64,000 nt of DNA. Source: Woeseiaceae bacterium (GTDB lineage Bacteria; Pseudomonadota; Gammaproteobacteria; Steroidobacterales; Woeseiaceae). This document shows positions 33,838 through 43,137 of this stretch, in pieces. The notes below the pieces were generated by a model. That model had not been told where the DNA came from. It saw nothing but the letters and a program-made list of their open reading frames with translations, and did not search any database. The stretch is from positions 1 through 64,000 of the forward strand of contig JANQLK010000058.1 of the NCBI GenBank assembly GCA_028280615.1, read 5' to 3'. A program made the position numbers and the translations under genes. Positions within the stretch are counted from its first letter, which is position 1; each line of letters starts with the position of its first letter.

Positions 33838-33866
33838 AAAAAAAAGGCCGGCTTGAAGCCGGCCTT
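33838..33866 (-). terminator. Intrinsic terminator after the TonB-dependent receptor
   Basis: On the minus strand AAGGCCGGCTT and AAGCCGGCCTT form an 11-bp stem (33844-33854 and 33856-33866) followed by a run of U (eight A on the plus strand at 33838-33845). It separates the receptor transcript from the oxygenase-sulfotransferase pair, though read-through is possible. Confidence 0.85.
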
Positions 33867-33918
33867 CAGTAAAGAATAACAGGGGGGCTAGTGCAAGTGC
33901 CCCCCTGTCATCGTTGGC

Positions 33919-36858
33919 TCAGAAGTTCACCGAGGCACCAACGAACCAGTACTGGCCCAAGGCATCGTAGGCGCCGGGATAGGTGTTGCCGTTCTCCCGA
34001 GCCGTGACACCCTGCGGTACGAACGGCGGCCTTTCGTCGAACAGATTGTTCACGCCGAGTCGAACGTTGAGCCAGTCGGTCGCCGACCAGTTACCCGCGA
34101 GATCGATGTAGCTCTGCGCGTCGATCGGGGTTGGCGGGGTTTCGCCGCTGATCCCGATCTGATCGATATCACCGATGTAGCGCCAGGCCAGGCTGACCGT
34201 CGCGTTCCAAGGCGTTCTCCACAGGGTCTGGAAGCGGTTGCGAAGCTCGACGGTCGGCGGCCCGCAAGCCCCGCCGTACACGCCTTCGCAATTCTGGATT
34301 CCGGCACCCACGAACTCTTCCTGCTGCCAGCTATCGATCCAGCCGGTCACATTGTTGATGGTCACGCTGCCGTAATTACCCACATCGAAGCCGTAGCTGA
34401 TCTCGGCGTCGATGCCCTTGACGCGGAAGAAGCCGATATTCTGCGACAGCGCCTCGATGCCGTTGGTGGCGCTGGCCAGACCCAGCCAGAGGCTGTCGTT
34501 CTGGCCTCGCCTTACCAGGTCACAGAAATCGCCCGTCTCGATACACTGCAACAGCGTCGTTTCCGGCTCGATCTCGGTGATGGCATCCTGCACGTCGATG
34601 TCGTACCAGTCGACGCTGAGGACGAGGCCCTCGACGAAGCTGGGCGTCAGTACCACGCCGAAAGAGTACGTATCGGACTCTTCCGGAGTCAGTTCGGTGC
34701 TGCCGCCGATCAGGGCATTGTACTGGTTTGCCGGCGAGTCTTGAGGACCGCCCGCATCCCAGATCGCCTGAGTGACACCGCTGCGCGCGCACTGCTCGAA
34801 CGTGTAGTCGCGGACACTGAGTCCGTCGGCGGCGTCGAGGTCTCTGTTACAGGGGTCGTTGTCCATCGCGAACAGCGTGCCCTGCTGCGGCTGGAACTGG
34901 TCAACGATGTTGGCCGCCCGCACCGCGCGCTGGTAGCTGCCGCGCAGCTTGATGTCGTTGTTGATGGCCCACGAGCCGGCGAACTTGTAGGTATCGGTGG
35001 TCTGGCCGCTCGGATCGTAGTCGGAATAGCGATAGCCCACGTCGAGCATGACTTCCTCGGCAAAGGACTTGCCTTCGATCAGCGGTATGCTGCCTTCGAC
35101 GAAGATCTCGTTGACATCATAGCCGCCGACGACATCCACGAGCGCGGCACCAAGGCCGCCTACCTGACCGTCACGGGCGTTGTCGCTGACCCGGTAGGTG
35201 AGGGTTTCCTCGCGGCGCTCGACACCGATCACCACTTCGACGCCGTTCGTGGCCATCGGAGAGGCGATTCCGTAGTCGCCCAGGCTGCCCTGTACATACG
35301 CGTTGAACACTTCCTGGTCCGTCTGGCCGTTCTCGTTGTACGTCTGGCTGAACCAGGCGACCTGTTCGTCATTGACGCCTCCGTTCGACCAGATGTTCCA
35401 GGGGACGCAAGCGGAATTGCCGTTCAGGCATTCCCCGTCCGCACCGACGTCCAGCGCATCGTCGGCCTTGCCAACGTCCAGGTAGTTGCTGTGGCGGTTG
35501 CGCATGTCGACTTCGGCGAACTGGTACGAAGCGTCGTAACGCCAGGTCTCGTTGATTTCGCCGCGGAGGCCGGCCAGGATCCTGTAGGTCGAATGCCGGA
35601 AATCGCCGCGACGCGGGCCGCCTTCGACGTTCCGCCGGCCGAAGATCGTCTGAACCATCTGGTTGCCGCCAACGCCCGGCGTGCTGAAGTCCGTCGGATC
35701 GCCTACGCAGCCGACGGTCGTTCTCTGCTGATCCGACAGCAACGGGTTACCGCAGTTGAAGTCGAGCGTGTTGAAGAAGACACCGGTCGGGCCGAATTGG
35801 CTCTGCGAACGGTTGTCCATGAACATCAGCTCCGTGTAGACCTCGACGTGCTCGTCGAGCTCGTAGTGCGCGAAGGAGCCGAGCGTGTAACGCTCGTCGG
35901 GCCGCTGGTAGTAACTCGGCGCGGCGAAGTTGAATAGAGGCCCCAGACCCTCGGCGAATTCGTTGCCCGACACCGTGAAGATATCGGTGAAGTTGTCGTT
36001 GCCGAAGTAGAAGCTGCCCGTGCCGTTCGTCGCCGAACCGCCGCAGCTCAGCGCGCCTGTATCCGTCACCGAGTTGGCGCAGGCACTGTAGTCGCGGTCA
36101 CCCTGAACCACGGGATCGATATCGCGCTTGGTCGCGTAGGCCGTGATGTTGCCGCGACCGCCTCCGAGGTTGCCGCCGACGATCAGCGTGAAATCGGTGA
36201 TTTCACCGTCGGTCGACGTACCCGTCGGCACCGGGAAGCCCCTCGCCACCGTCGCGTCGGCGGCCGCGTTGCCGCTGTTGTCGTGACGGTAGCCGCCGAT
36301 CTGATAGTCGAGGCTCACACCTTCGAAGTCATCCATCATGATGAAGTTGACGACACCCGCCACGGCGTCCGAGCCGTAGGTCGACGAGGCGCCGCCGGTC
36401 AGGACTTCGACACGCTCGACGAGCTGCATCGGGATGAAGTTGAGGTCCGGTCCCGAGGTGCTGGACGACGGTGAGTGAATGGGCAGGCGATTGCCATTGA
36501 CCAGCACCAGCGTGCGGCTGTTGCCGAGGTTGCGCAACTGCATCGTGGCCGTGCCGGTGGCTTCGATGGACTGTCCAGAGGACTGGTCCAGGTAGACCTG
36601 CGGCATTTGTCCGAGAATGTCTTCCACGCGCGTGACGCCGCTGAATTCCAGCTGTTCGGAATCCAACTGCACGACCGGGCTGGCGGTCACGAGGTTAGTT
36701 TTCTGAATACGTGATCCGGTTACTGTGATTTCTTCTAACGGCTCGTCTGATGCATTGTCCTGTGCCAACGCCGTACTTAGCGTTCCCATTCCCACAGTCG
36801 TTGCACCCGAGAGCAAGGCGAGCTTGACCGCCCGCCTCAGTCTGGTTTCGGTCTTCAT
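33919..36858 (-). CDS. TonB-dependent outer-membrane receptor
   Basis: 979 residues: signal peptide (LALLSGATTVGMGTLSTALAQ), TonB box EEITVTGSRI near residue 43, plug domain (VTRVEDILGQMPQVY, RTLVLVNGNRLP, VERVEVLTGGASSTYGSDAVAGVVNFI) and a 22-strand barrel ending in the aromatic C-terminus YWFVGASVNF. No signal-transduction (STN) domain. Such receptors with long extracellular loops are usually for peptides or saccharides rather than simple siderophores. The ATG at 36858 has GGGGAT upstream on its strand. It neighbours modification enzymes and a SapC-family gene, a recurrent association. Confidence 0.95.
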   Translation of the reverse strand: MKTETRLRRAVKLALLSGATTVGMGTLSTALAQDNASDEPLEEITVTGSRIQKTNLVTASPVVQLDSEQLEFSGVTRVEDILGQMPQVYLDQSSGQSIEATGTATMQLRNLGNSRTLVLVNGNRLPIHSPSSSTSGPDLNFIPMQLVERVEVLTGGASSTYGSDAVAGVVNFIMMDDFEGVSLDYQIGGYRHDNSGNAAADATVARGFPVPTGTSTDGEITDFTLIVGGNLGGGRGNITAYATKRDIDPVVQGDRDYSACANSVTDTGALSCGGSATNGTGSFYFGNDNFTDIFTVSGNEFAEGLGPLFNFAAPSYYQRPDERYTLGSFAHYELDEHVEVYTELMFMDNRSQSQFGPTGVFFNTLDFNCGNPLLSDQQRTTVGCVGDPTDFSTPGVGGNQMVQTIFGRRNVEGGPRRGDFRHSTYRILAGLRGEINETWRYDASYQFAEVDMRNRHSNYLDVGKADDALDVGADGECLNGNSACVPWNIWSNGGVNDEQVAWFSQTYNENGQTDQEVFNAYVQGSLGDYGIASPMATNGVEVVIGVERREETLTYRVSDNARDGQVGGLGAALVDVVGGYDVNEIFVEGSIPLIEGKSFAEEVMLDVGYRYSDYDPSGQTTDTYKFAGSWAINNDIKLRGSYQRAVRAANIVDQFQPQQGTLFAMDNDPCNRDLDAADGLSVRDYTFEQCARSGVTQAIWDAGGPQDSPANQYNALIGGSTELTPEESDTYSFGVVLTPSFVEGLVLSVDWYDIDVQDAITEIEPETTLLQCIETGDFCDLVRRGQNDSLWLGLASATNGIEALSQNIGFFRVKGIDAEISYGFDVGNYGSVTINNVTGWIDSWQQEEFVGAGIQNCEGVYGGACGPPTVELRNRFQTLWRTPWNATVSLAWRYIGDIDQIGISGETPPTPIDAQSYIDLAGNWSATDWLNVRLGVNNLFDERPPFVPQGVTARENGNTYPGAYDALGQYWFVGASVNF

Positions 36859-37390
36859 ATATATCCCCTATGCTGTGTAGTTCTAACGTAGACATCGCGA
36901 ATCCGTGGATTCAACGTTGCTTTTATGTGACTACGTGGGACGCGTTATACCACCCGAGGCGCAAGGCGTAAATAGGAAATCGATACCCGTCAGCGCCGTC
37001 GTGTTGCGAAAAAGACACAGCCGGACGGGCCTCTGCCAGGCGCAGGAAAGGGCAAATCGGACACCCGGGGAATGTTAAGCCCGCTAATGCTGGCGCCGTC
37101 TGAGCCTTCGTTCAGGGGCTCTCGGTCATGAGCGGGCAAGTTATAACTACAGGCACCGGCTTCGAGACCGCTCGGCGGCGCCGCGCCGGTTGATTGCACA
37201 CCATAGACCGATTCGTTATAAACCGCAGGTTTGCCACCTCCCGAGACCGACGCCGCGAATACCGTGTCGCGAGTCGCGCTGGCACCGGGATTCTTTCGTG
37301 CAACCCGGACGGCACCCGAATGCTCGGTTGCGGGCGGCAATGGCGCGTGCTACTTGTCCCCTTTTCGTCGCATTCATCAATGGATCGCCA
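36859..37390. other. 532-base divergent intergenic region
   Basis: No supported gene. It holds the receptor's ribosome site (GGGGAT near 36865-36870 on the minus strand) and the leader regions of the receptor and of the SapC gene. Short open frames here have no protein-like features. I see no clear palindrome or terminator. Confidence 0.6.
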
Positions 37391-38176
37391 ATGAACCAAC
37401 CGCATTCGACCGCCAACGAGGACTTCGAGGGCGCGCTCTATCTGTACAACCAACCGCAGCTGCTGACCGTCGAGGAACATGGAAGCCTCGGGCTCGATAC
37501 CTCCGCTCCAACTTTCGACTTCGTGCGCTCCATTCGTGCGGTGCCGCTGGCTGCCGCCGAACTCCCGTCGGCACAGAAGTTCTATCCGGTGATCTTTTCC
37601 GATCTCGAACAGCCCGCGCTCGTGGCAGTCGTCGGCGTACTCGACGACCGCAACCTGTTCGTCGACGACGACGGCAATTGGGACAGCGTTGCTTACGTGC
37701 CCTCTTATCTCCGATGCTACCCGTTCGCGCTGGCCAGCGGTTCGAACGACCAGCACGCCGTCGTCATCGACCGTGCCGGGCCGATGGTCTCCGAGAGTCC
37801 GGATCAGCCGTTTTTCGATAGTGGAAAGCTTGCACCGGCGATACAGGCCAGGGTGGAGTTCTGCGCGCAGTACGCCGCGCATCAACCGGCAACACAGGCG
37901 TTCTGCGACCGGCTGGCGGAACTGGGCCTGCTTAGCGGTCAGCAGGCCACGTTCACGCCGGAAGGCGAAAGCGAAGCACGGACGATCGCGTCCTACATCG
38001 CCGTGGATTTCGACAGGCTGCGGAAACTGGATTCGTCCACCATGGAAAAACTGTTCAAAGACGGCATGCTTGCGGCGATTTTCGCGCACCAGTTTTCGCT
38101 TGAAAACTGGTTCCGGCTGCTGGAACGCCGACAGCGGCTCGGTCTCGACCTGACGACTGACGCCGCAGCGGAATAG
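37391..38176 (+). CDS. SapC-family protein
   Basis: 261 residues matching the SapC family: LTVEEHGSLGLD, DFVRSIRAVPLAAAELPSAQKFYPVIF, VVGVLDDRNLFVDDDGNWD, YVPSYLRCYPFALA, then a C-terminal helical part with SLENWFRLLERR. The name comes from the S-layer locus of Campylobacter fetus; the function is not established. In many proteobacteria the gene is next to TonB-dependent receptors and 2OG/cupin enzymes, as here. No signal peptide. The ATG at 37391 is preferred because the family begins a few residues later. Confidence 0.88.
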   Translation: MNQPHSTANEDFEGALYLYNQPQLLTVEEHGSLGLDTSAPTFDFVRSIRAVPLAAAELPSAQKFYPVIFSDLEQPALVAVVGVLDDRNLFVDDDGNWDSVAYVPSYLRCYPFALASGSNDQHAVVIDRAGPMVSESPDQPFFDSGKLAPAIQARVEFCAQYAAHQPATQAFCDRLAELGLLSGQQATFTPEGESEARTIASYIAVDFDRLRKLDSSTMEKLFKDGMLAAIFAHQFSLENWFRLLERRQRLGLDLTTDAAAE

Positions 38177-38278
38177 AGGCACGCCTGCGACGAACCGTGG
38201 GCCGGGTGCGACCAGGCGTGCAATCGCATCGGTTTCGCGACTCTATAATTGTCCGATTGCCCAACGGAACGTTCTCAA

Positions 38279-39361
38279 GTGACCGTCGATGACCTGTTCC
38301 GAAATCGGGACCGCCTGTTCTGGATGCTCAACGTTGCCGGCTGGACGGGCTACACGCTCGCAGCCTGGTTGGGCGCACTCGCCCACGAGAAACCCGAGTC
38401 CTATTTCGCCGTGATCCTCGCGACGGCCGTGGCAGGCCTCGTGTTCACGATTCCGATGCGATACCTGTACCGGCGTCTGTGGCAGCGCTCACCGGCGGCG
38501 TTGGCCGCCGGCATGCTGATTACCTGCTACGTGGTTGCCTTCGCGTGGAAGGCGCTGCAAAACGTCTGGTACTGGGACTGGGTCAAGGACGGCTGGCGGC
38601 CCGAGGAACTCATGAGCTACGTCGGCGGCGTCATGGGGTCCTTTTACATCATGCTCTGCTGGAGCGGCATGTACTTCGGCATCCGCTACTACCAGCAGCT
38701 CCAGGAGCAGACCGAGGCCACGCTCAAGGCGACCGCGGCGGCCCACCAGGCACAGCTCAAGATGCTGCGTTACCAGCTCAACCCGCACTTTCTGTTCAAC
38801 ACGCTCAACGCAATATCGACGCTGATCCTCGACGGGGCGAACGACACGGCAAACAAGGCCGTGAGCCGGCTGTCGGACTTCCTGCGCTACACGCTCGACA
38901 ACGACCCGATGAGCAGGGTCACCCTGGGCGCCGAGCTCGGCGCCCTCGACCTGTATCTCGAGATCGAGAAGGTCCGCTTCGGCGACCGGCTCATCATCGA
39001 GAAGGACGTCGAGGAGCGCGCCCTGAATGCCCTGGTCCCCAGCCTGATACTGCAGCCGCTGATCGAGAACGCGATCAAGTACGCGATCACGCCGAGCGAG
39101 GAAGGCGGTACGCTCAGAATCGCGGCCCGCGTCCGCCACGAGACGCTGATGCTCAAGCTGGCCGATACGGGGCCCGGGCTCGGCTCGCCGAATAACGGGC
39201 ACAAATCCTGCGGCGTCGGTCTAAAGAATACGCGCGAGCGCCTGCAACAGCTCTACGGCGAACAGCAGGCTTTCACGCTGGGGCCGAACGACCCGCACGG
39301 ACTGACGATCACCATCAACATTCCTTACGAGGCAGATGATGCTCAGAGCACTAATCGTTGA
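38279..39361 (+). CDS. LytS-type sensor histidine kinase
   Basis: 360 residues with four hydrophobic segments in the N-terminal ~130 residues, a short coiled coil (QQLQEQTEATLKATAAAHQAQ) and the LytS/YehU kinase core: H170 in QLNPHFLFNTLN, then LQPLIENAIKYA (N box) and the ATP-lid DTGPGLG...GVGLKNTRERL. It senses an unknown signal at the membrane and phosphorylates the response regulator encoded next. A TATAAT box at 38244-38249 favours the GTG start at 38279 over a TTG at 38249. Overlaps the regulator gene by 26 bases. Confidence 0.9.
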   Translation: MTVDDLFRNRDRLFWMLNVAGWTGYTLAAWLGALAHEKPESYFAVILATAVAGLVFTIPMRYLYRRLWQRSPAALAAGMLITCYVVAFAWKALQNVWYWDWVKDGWRPEELMSYVGGVMGSFYIMLCWSGMYFGIRYYQQLQEQTEATLKATAAAHQAQLKMLRYQLNPHFLFNTLNAISTLILDGANDTANKAVSRLSDFLRYTLDNDPMSRVTLGAELGALDLYLEIEKVRFGDRLIIEKDVEERALNALVPSLILQPLIENAIKYAITPSEEGGTLRIAARVRHETLMLKLADTGPGLGSPNNGHKSCGVGLKNTRERLQQLYGEQQAFTLGPNDPHGLTITINIPYEADDAQSTNR

Positions 39362-40145
39362 CGACGAGGCCCTCGCGCGGCGCGGCCTCGAAATCCGGTT
39401 GAAGCACTTCCCCGAGGTGGAAGTCTGCGGCCAGAGCGCAAACGGCCGCGAGGCGCTCGAGCACGTCGACTCCCTCAAACCGGATCTCCTGTTCCTCGAC
39501 GTGCAGATGCCCGGCATGAGCGGCTTCGAGGTGCTGCAGGCGCTGTCCGGGCCGGACATGCCGGCGATCGTGTTCGTCACGGCCTACGATGAGTTCGCGC
39601 TCAAGGCGTTCGAGGCCAACGCGCTGGACTACCTCCTGAAGCCGATCAACGACGAGCGGCTGGCCGAGGCCATCGAGCGCGCGAAGAAGAGCGCCGATGC
39701 GAGACTCGCACACGTCCAGCAGTCGAAGCTCCTGAAGTTCATCTGCGAGCTGACCGGCCGCGAGCTGACGCTCGAGGGCGCGCTGGCCGAGGCCACGGGT
39801 TCCGGCGAGGCCTATCCGCGCCGGCTGGCGATCAAGGACGGCGGTGAGACCAACTGCGTCGACATCGATGCCATCGACTGGGTCGACGCGGCGGGCGACT
39901 ACATGTGCGTGCACGCCGAGGGCGACACGTACGTATTGCGCGGCACGATGAAGCGCCTGGAAGAGCTGCTCGACCCGTCCATATTCGTGCGCGTGCATCG
40001 CTCGGCCATCGTCAACCGGCGCCGCGTGACCTCGATGCGGCCGCACCGCAACGGCGAGTACTTCCTGAAGCTCGGGCCGCACAAGGAGGTCAAACTGAGC
40101 CGCAAGTACAAGGGAAATCTCGCCCGGCTCGCTGAGCGAATCTAG
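39336..40145 (+). CDS. LytTR-family response regulator
   Basis: 269 residues: receiver domain with phospho-acceptor D55 (LLFLDVQMPG), conserved Thr and Lys (FVTAYDEFALKAFEANALDYLLKPI), and a C-terminal LytTR DNA-binding domain (DIDAIDWVDAAGDYMCVH, MKRLEELLDPSIFVRVHRSAIVNRRRV). It partners the overlapping LytS-like kinase. Targets are not visible; the nearest candidates are the SapC and TonB-receptor genes upstream. Ends 13 bases before the stop of the convergent Lrp-type gene. Confidence 0.92.
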   Translation: MMLRALIVDDEALARRGLEIRLKHFPEVEVCGQSANGREALEHVDSLKPDLLFLDVQMPGMSGFEVLQALSGPDMPAIVFVTAYDEFALKAFEANALDYLLKPINDERLAEAIERAKKSADARLAHVQQSKLLKFICELTGRELTLEGALAEATGSGEAYPRRLAIKDGGETNCVDIDAIDWVDAAGDYMCVHAEGDTYVLRGTMKRLEELLDPSIFVRVHRSAIVNRRRVTSMRPHRNGEYFLKLGPHKEVKLSRKYKGNLARLAERI

Positions 40146-40158
40146 AATCTATCTCAAA

Positions 40159-40626
40159 CTAGATCGGCAGCACGGTCGTGTGCTTGATGTCCGACATCAC
40201 GATGCTCGAGTTCACTTCCTGGATGCCGGGCAGCTGCGAGAGTTTTTCGAAGAAGAACTGCTCGTAGGCCTTGATGTCCTCGGTGACGATCCTGAGCAGG
40301 AAGTCGACGTTGCCGAGCAGCACGTAGCAATCGAGCACCTCGGGATACTCGCTGACGGCATCGGCGAACGAGGCGAGATTGCTGCGCCCGTGCGAAGTCA
40401 GCTTGACGTGCGCGAACACCATCGTGTTGAGGCCGACTTTTTCGCGATCGAGCTTGACCGGCTGGTCGCGGATGATGCCCTCGTCGCGCAGCCGCTGGAT
40501 GCGCCGCCAGCAGGCCGACTGCGACAGGCCGACCTGCTCGCCAATGGCGGAGGCATTGATTCCGGGGGCCTCCTGCAGGCGTTCGAGAATTCGGCGATCT
40601 ATTTGATCTAGCGATACATTCTGCAT
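40159..40626 (-). CDS. Lrp/AsnC-family regulator, probably of branched-chain amino acid catabolism
   Basis: 155 residues: N-terminal helix-turn-helix (GINASAIGEQVGLSQSACWRRIQRL) and a C-terminal ligand-binding RAM domain (VLDCYVLLGNVDFLLRIVTEDIKAYEQFF). It is divergent from the leucine dehydrogenase/keto-acid dehydrogenase operon, the position of BkdR in Pseudomonas, an Lrp-type activator that responds to branched-chain amino acids. The role as a BkdR equivalent is inferred from context. Confidence 0.88.
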   Translation of the reverse strand: MQNVSLDQIDRRILERLQEAPGINASAIGEQVGLSQSACWRRIQRLRDEGIIRDQPVKLDREKVGLNTMVFAHVKLTSHGRSNLASFADAVSEYPEVLDCYVLLGNVDFLLRIVTEDIKAYEQFFFEKLSQLPGIQEVNSSIVMSDIKHTTVLPI

Positions 40627-40652
40627 GATTAATTCGAGAAATTGACTGCTGT

Positions 40653-40678
40653 TGCATTGAATATGCCCTCATCGGGCA
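40653..40678. promoter_or_regulatory. Palindromes in the divergent Lrp-bkd control region
   Basis: GCAT-TGAAT-ATGC (40654-40666) and TGCCC-TCATC-GGGCA (40664-40678) are two small inverted repeats between the divergent Lrp-type and leucine dehydrogenase genes. Either could be part of an Lrp operator. TATATT at 40721-40726 is the likely -10 of the catabolic operon. Confidence 0.35.
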
Positions 40679-40761
40679 CTTGGCACAACAAATCGCAATC
40701 ACTTTCGGCGCCGCGAGGAGTATATTAGGGCCCGCTCCAGAGAAGGCTTTCGGGGACGCCG

Positions 40762-43137
40762 ATGACCGTGTTCGACCACCCAGAGTTCGACCGCCACGAG
40801 ATTGTCCATTTCGTGGACGATCCGGGCACCGGCCTCAAGGCCATAATCGCCATCCACTCCACCGCGCTGGGCCCGGCCGCGGGCGGCTGCCGCCGCTGGC
40901 AGTACGTGTCGGATGCCGAGGCCGTCACCGACGTGCTGCGCCTGTCGCGCGGCATGACCTACAAGAATGCCGTGGCCGGCCTGCCCTTCGGCGGCGGGAA
41001 GTCGGTCATCCTCGCGAGCGACGACACGCCGAAGTCGGACGCGCTGTTCCGCGCCTTCGGACAGGCCGTCGATGCGCTCGGCGGCCGCTACATCACGGCC
41101 GAGGACGTCGGCATCGCCGTCGACGACATGCGCATCGTGCGCGAAGAGACGCGCTACGTTTCGGGGCTGCCGCAGTCGGGCGATAGCGCCGGCGGCGACC
41201 CGTCGCCGTGGACCGCGCTCGGCTGCTACCTGGGGCTCGTGGCGGGCGTCCGCCATCGCCTCGACAGGGACGGCGTCGACGGACTCAAGGTCGCCGTGCA
41301 GGGCGTCGGCCACGTCGGCCTGAAACTCGTCGAAATGCTTGCCAAAGCCGGTGCCGAGGTGCTGGTCGCCGACGTCAACCGCGAGCACTTGAAGCGCGCA
41401 GAGGCGATCGACGGCGTCACGGTCGTCGGGCCGCGCGAAATCCTGTTCGCCGACGTGGACGTGCTGGCGCCCTGCGCGCTCGGTAACGTGCTCGATGCGC
41501 AGACGATCCCGAGAATCCGCGCAAGCCTCATCGCCGGCGCCGCCAACAACCAGCTCTCGACGGCCGATGACGGCCGGCGTCTCGCCGCTCGCGGCATCCT
41601 GTACGCGCCGGATTACGTGCTCAACGCGGGCGGCGTGATCAGCGTCGCTCACGAGTACCTGGGTGAAAGCTCGGAGGACGCGGTCCGCGCCGAGGTCGAA
41701 CGCATTCCCGAACGGCTGCGCGACATCTTCAAGGAGTCCGCGCGCTCGAACCGCCCGACCAACGAGATCGCCGACGAACTTGCCCGCCGCACCGTGGCGA
41801 GCGGCAACAAGAACGAGAGCCGCCGGGTCGCGTGGCGCGATCCGGCGGCCCCGCGTCAAGCAGAGGAAGCAATGGCTAAACAGTCCCGACTGCATATTCC
41901 ACACCCGACCGCCCGGCCAGGCGACGAGCCGGACTTCAGCTACCTGGACCTGTCCCCGGCCGGCAGCGTCGACAAGCCCTCCGTGGGCGCGAGCGCGCGC
42001 AGCATTGAGCATCTGAGCAGCGAACTCGTCCGCGTCCTCGACGATGATCACACGGCCAAGGGGCCCTGGAACCCGGGCCTCGACGAGCAGCAACTCACGG
42101 TTGCGCTGCGCTGGATGCTGCTGAATCGCGTCTTCGATCAGCGCATGTGGCAAATCCAGCGCCAGGGCCGGATCTCGTTTTACATGGAGGCCGCCGGCGA
42201 GGAGGCTGTCTCGGTCGGCGCGGCGATGGCGCTTCGCCACGGCGACATGTGCTTCCCGTCGTACCGCAACCAGGCGCTGTTCATGTACCGCGGCGTCAAG
42301 CTCGTCGACATGATGTGCCAGTGCCTGTCCAACACGCGTGACATGTGCAAGGGCCGCCAGCTGCCGATCATGTATCACTCGAAGAGCGGCAACGTGTTCT
42401 CGGTCTCCGGCAACCTGGGCACGCAGTACCCGCACGCGGTGGGCTGGGCCATGGCCTCGGCGATCAAGGGCGAAGACAATATCGCCGCTTCGTGGCTCGG
42501 CGACGGCAGCACGGCCGAGGCCGATTTCCACCACGCGTTGACGTTCGCGACCGTGTACCAGGCGCCCGTGATACTCAACGTCGTCAACAACCAGTGGGCG
42601 ATCTCCACGTTCCAGGGCACGGCCGGCGGCGAGCGACGCTCGTTTGCGGCACGGGGCTTGGGCCTCGGCATCCCGGGCATCCGTGTCGACGGCAACGATC
42701 TGCTGGCCGTCTATTCGGCCACGGTCTGGGCCGCGGACCGCGCGCGCCGCGGCGGCGGACCGACGCTGATCGAGCTCGTCACCTACCGCGCCGGCGCGCA
42801 CTCGACCAGCGACGACCCCTCGAAATACCGGCCCAAAGACGAACACAAGGCGTTTCCGCTCGGCGACCCGATCGAGCGGCTCAAGCAGCACGTGATCACC
42901 GAGGGATTCTGGTCGGACGCCAAGCACGAGAAGCTCGAGAAGGAGCTCCGCGACGAAGTCACGGCGGCGTGGAAGGAAGCGCAGCAGTACGGGACCATGA
43001 CCGAGGGTCCGTGGCTCGATCCCGAGACGATGTTCGACGACGTCTATGCCGATCCGCCGCGGCGCCTCGAGGGGCAGCGCCGGCGCATGCTCGAGATTCA
43101 TCGGGGCAACGGAGACGACGCCGGGGGGCGCGGCTGA
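40762..43137 (+). CDS. Leucine dehydrogenase fused in frame to 2-oxoisovalerate dehydrogenase E1 alpha
   Basis: One uninterrupted 791-codon frame. Residues 1 to about 355 are a Leu/Val/Phe dehydrogenase (AAGGCRRW, GLPFGGGK80SV with catalytic Lys80, QGVGHVGLKLVEMLA NAD fold). Residues 371-791 are the branched-chain keto-acid dehydrogenase E1 alpha (ISFYMEAAGEEAVSVG, thiamine diphosphate motif GDGSTAEADFHHAL...NN). The two catalyse successive steps: deamination of leucine/valine/isoleucine, then oxidative decarboxylation. Between them lies a ~15-residue Arg/Ala-rich linker. An internal ATG at 41872 with AGAGGAAG just upstream marks where E1 alpha normally starts, so a free 421-residue E1 alpha may also be made. 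Usually these are separate genes. Confidence 0.85.
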   Translation: MTVFDHPEFDRHEIVHFVDDPGTGLKAIIAIHSTALGPAAGGCRRWQYVSDAEAVTDVLRLSRGMTYKNAVAGLPFGGGKSVILASDDTPKSDALFRAFGQAVDALGGRYITAEDVGIAVDDMRIVREETRYVSGLPQSGDSAGGDPSPWTALGCYLGLVAGVRHRLDRDGVDGLKVAVQGVGHVGLKLVEMLAKAGAEVLVADVNREHLKRAEAIDGVTVVGPREILFADVDVLAPCALGNVLDAQTIPRIRASLIAGAANNQLSTADDGRRLAARGILYAPDYVLNAGGVISVAHEYLGESSEDAVRAEVERIPERLRDIFKESARSNRPTNEIADELARRTVASGNKNESRRVAWRDPAAPRQAEEAMAKQSRLHIPHPTARPGDEPDFSYLDLSPAGSVDKPSVGASARSIEHLSSELVRVLDDDHTAKGPWNPGLDEQQLTVALRWMLLNRVFDQRMWQIQRQGRISFYMEAAGEEAVSVGAAMALRHGDMCFPSYRNQALFMYRGVKLVDMMCQCLSNTRDMCKGRQLPIMYHSKSGNVFSVSGNLGTQYPHAVGWAMASAIKGEDNIAASWLGDGSTAEADFHHALTFATVYQAPVILNVVNNQWAISTFQGTAGGERRSFAARGLGLGIPGIRVDGNDLLAVYSATVWAADRARRGGGPTLIELVTYRAGAHSTSDDPSKYRPKDEHKAFPLGDPIERLKQHVITEGFWSDAKHEKLEKELRDEVTAAWKEAQQYGTMTEGPWLDPETMFDDVYADPPRRLEGQRRRMLEIHRGNGDDAGGRG

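Noticed and set aside
33919..36858. Long plus-strand open frames across the TonB receptor and other GC-rich genes
   Set aside because: They are antisense shadows caused by high GC; the opposite strand carries the signal peptides and family motifs.
37080..37390. Short open frames upstream of the SapC gene
   Set aside because: They lack ribosome sites and recognisable protein features, and overlap each other on both strands.
40762..43137. Reading the leucine dehydrogenase–E1 alpha frame as a frameshift artefact
   Set aside because: Both parts are in the same frame with intact motifs on each side; no frame change is needed. A point error removing a stop codon remains possible and is noted under the finding.
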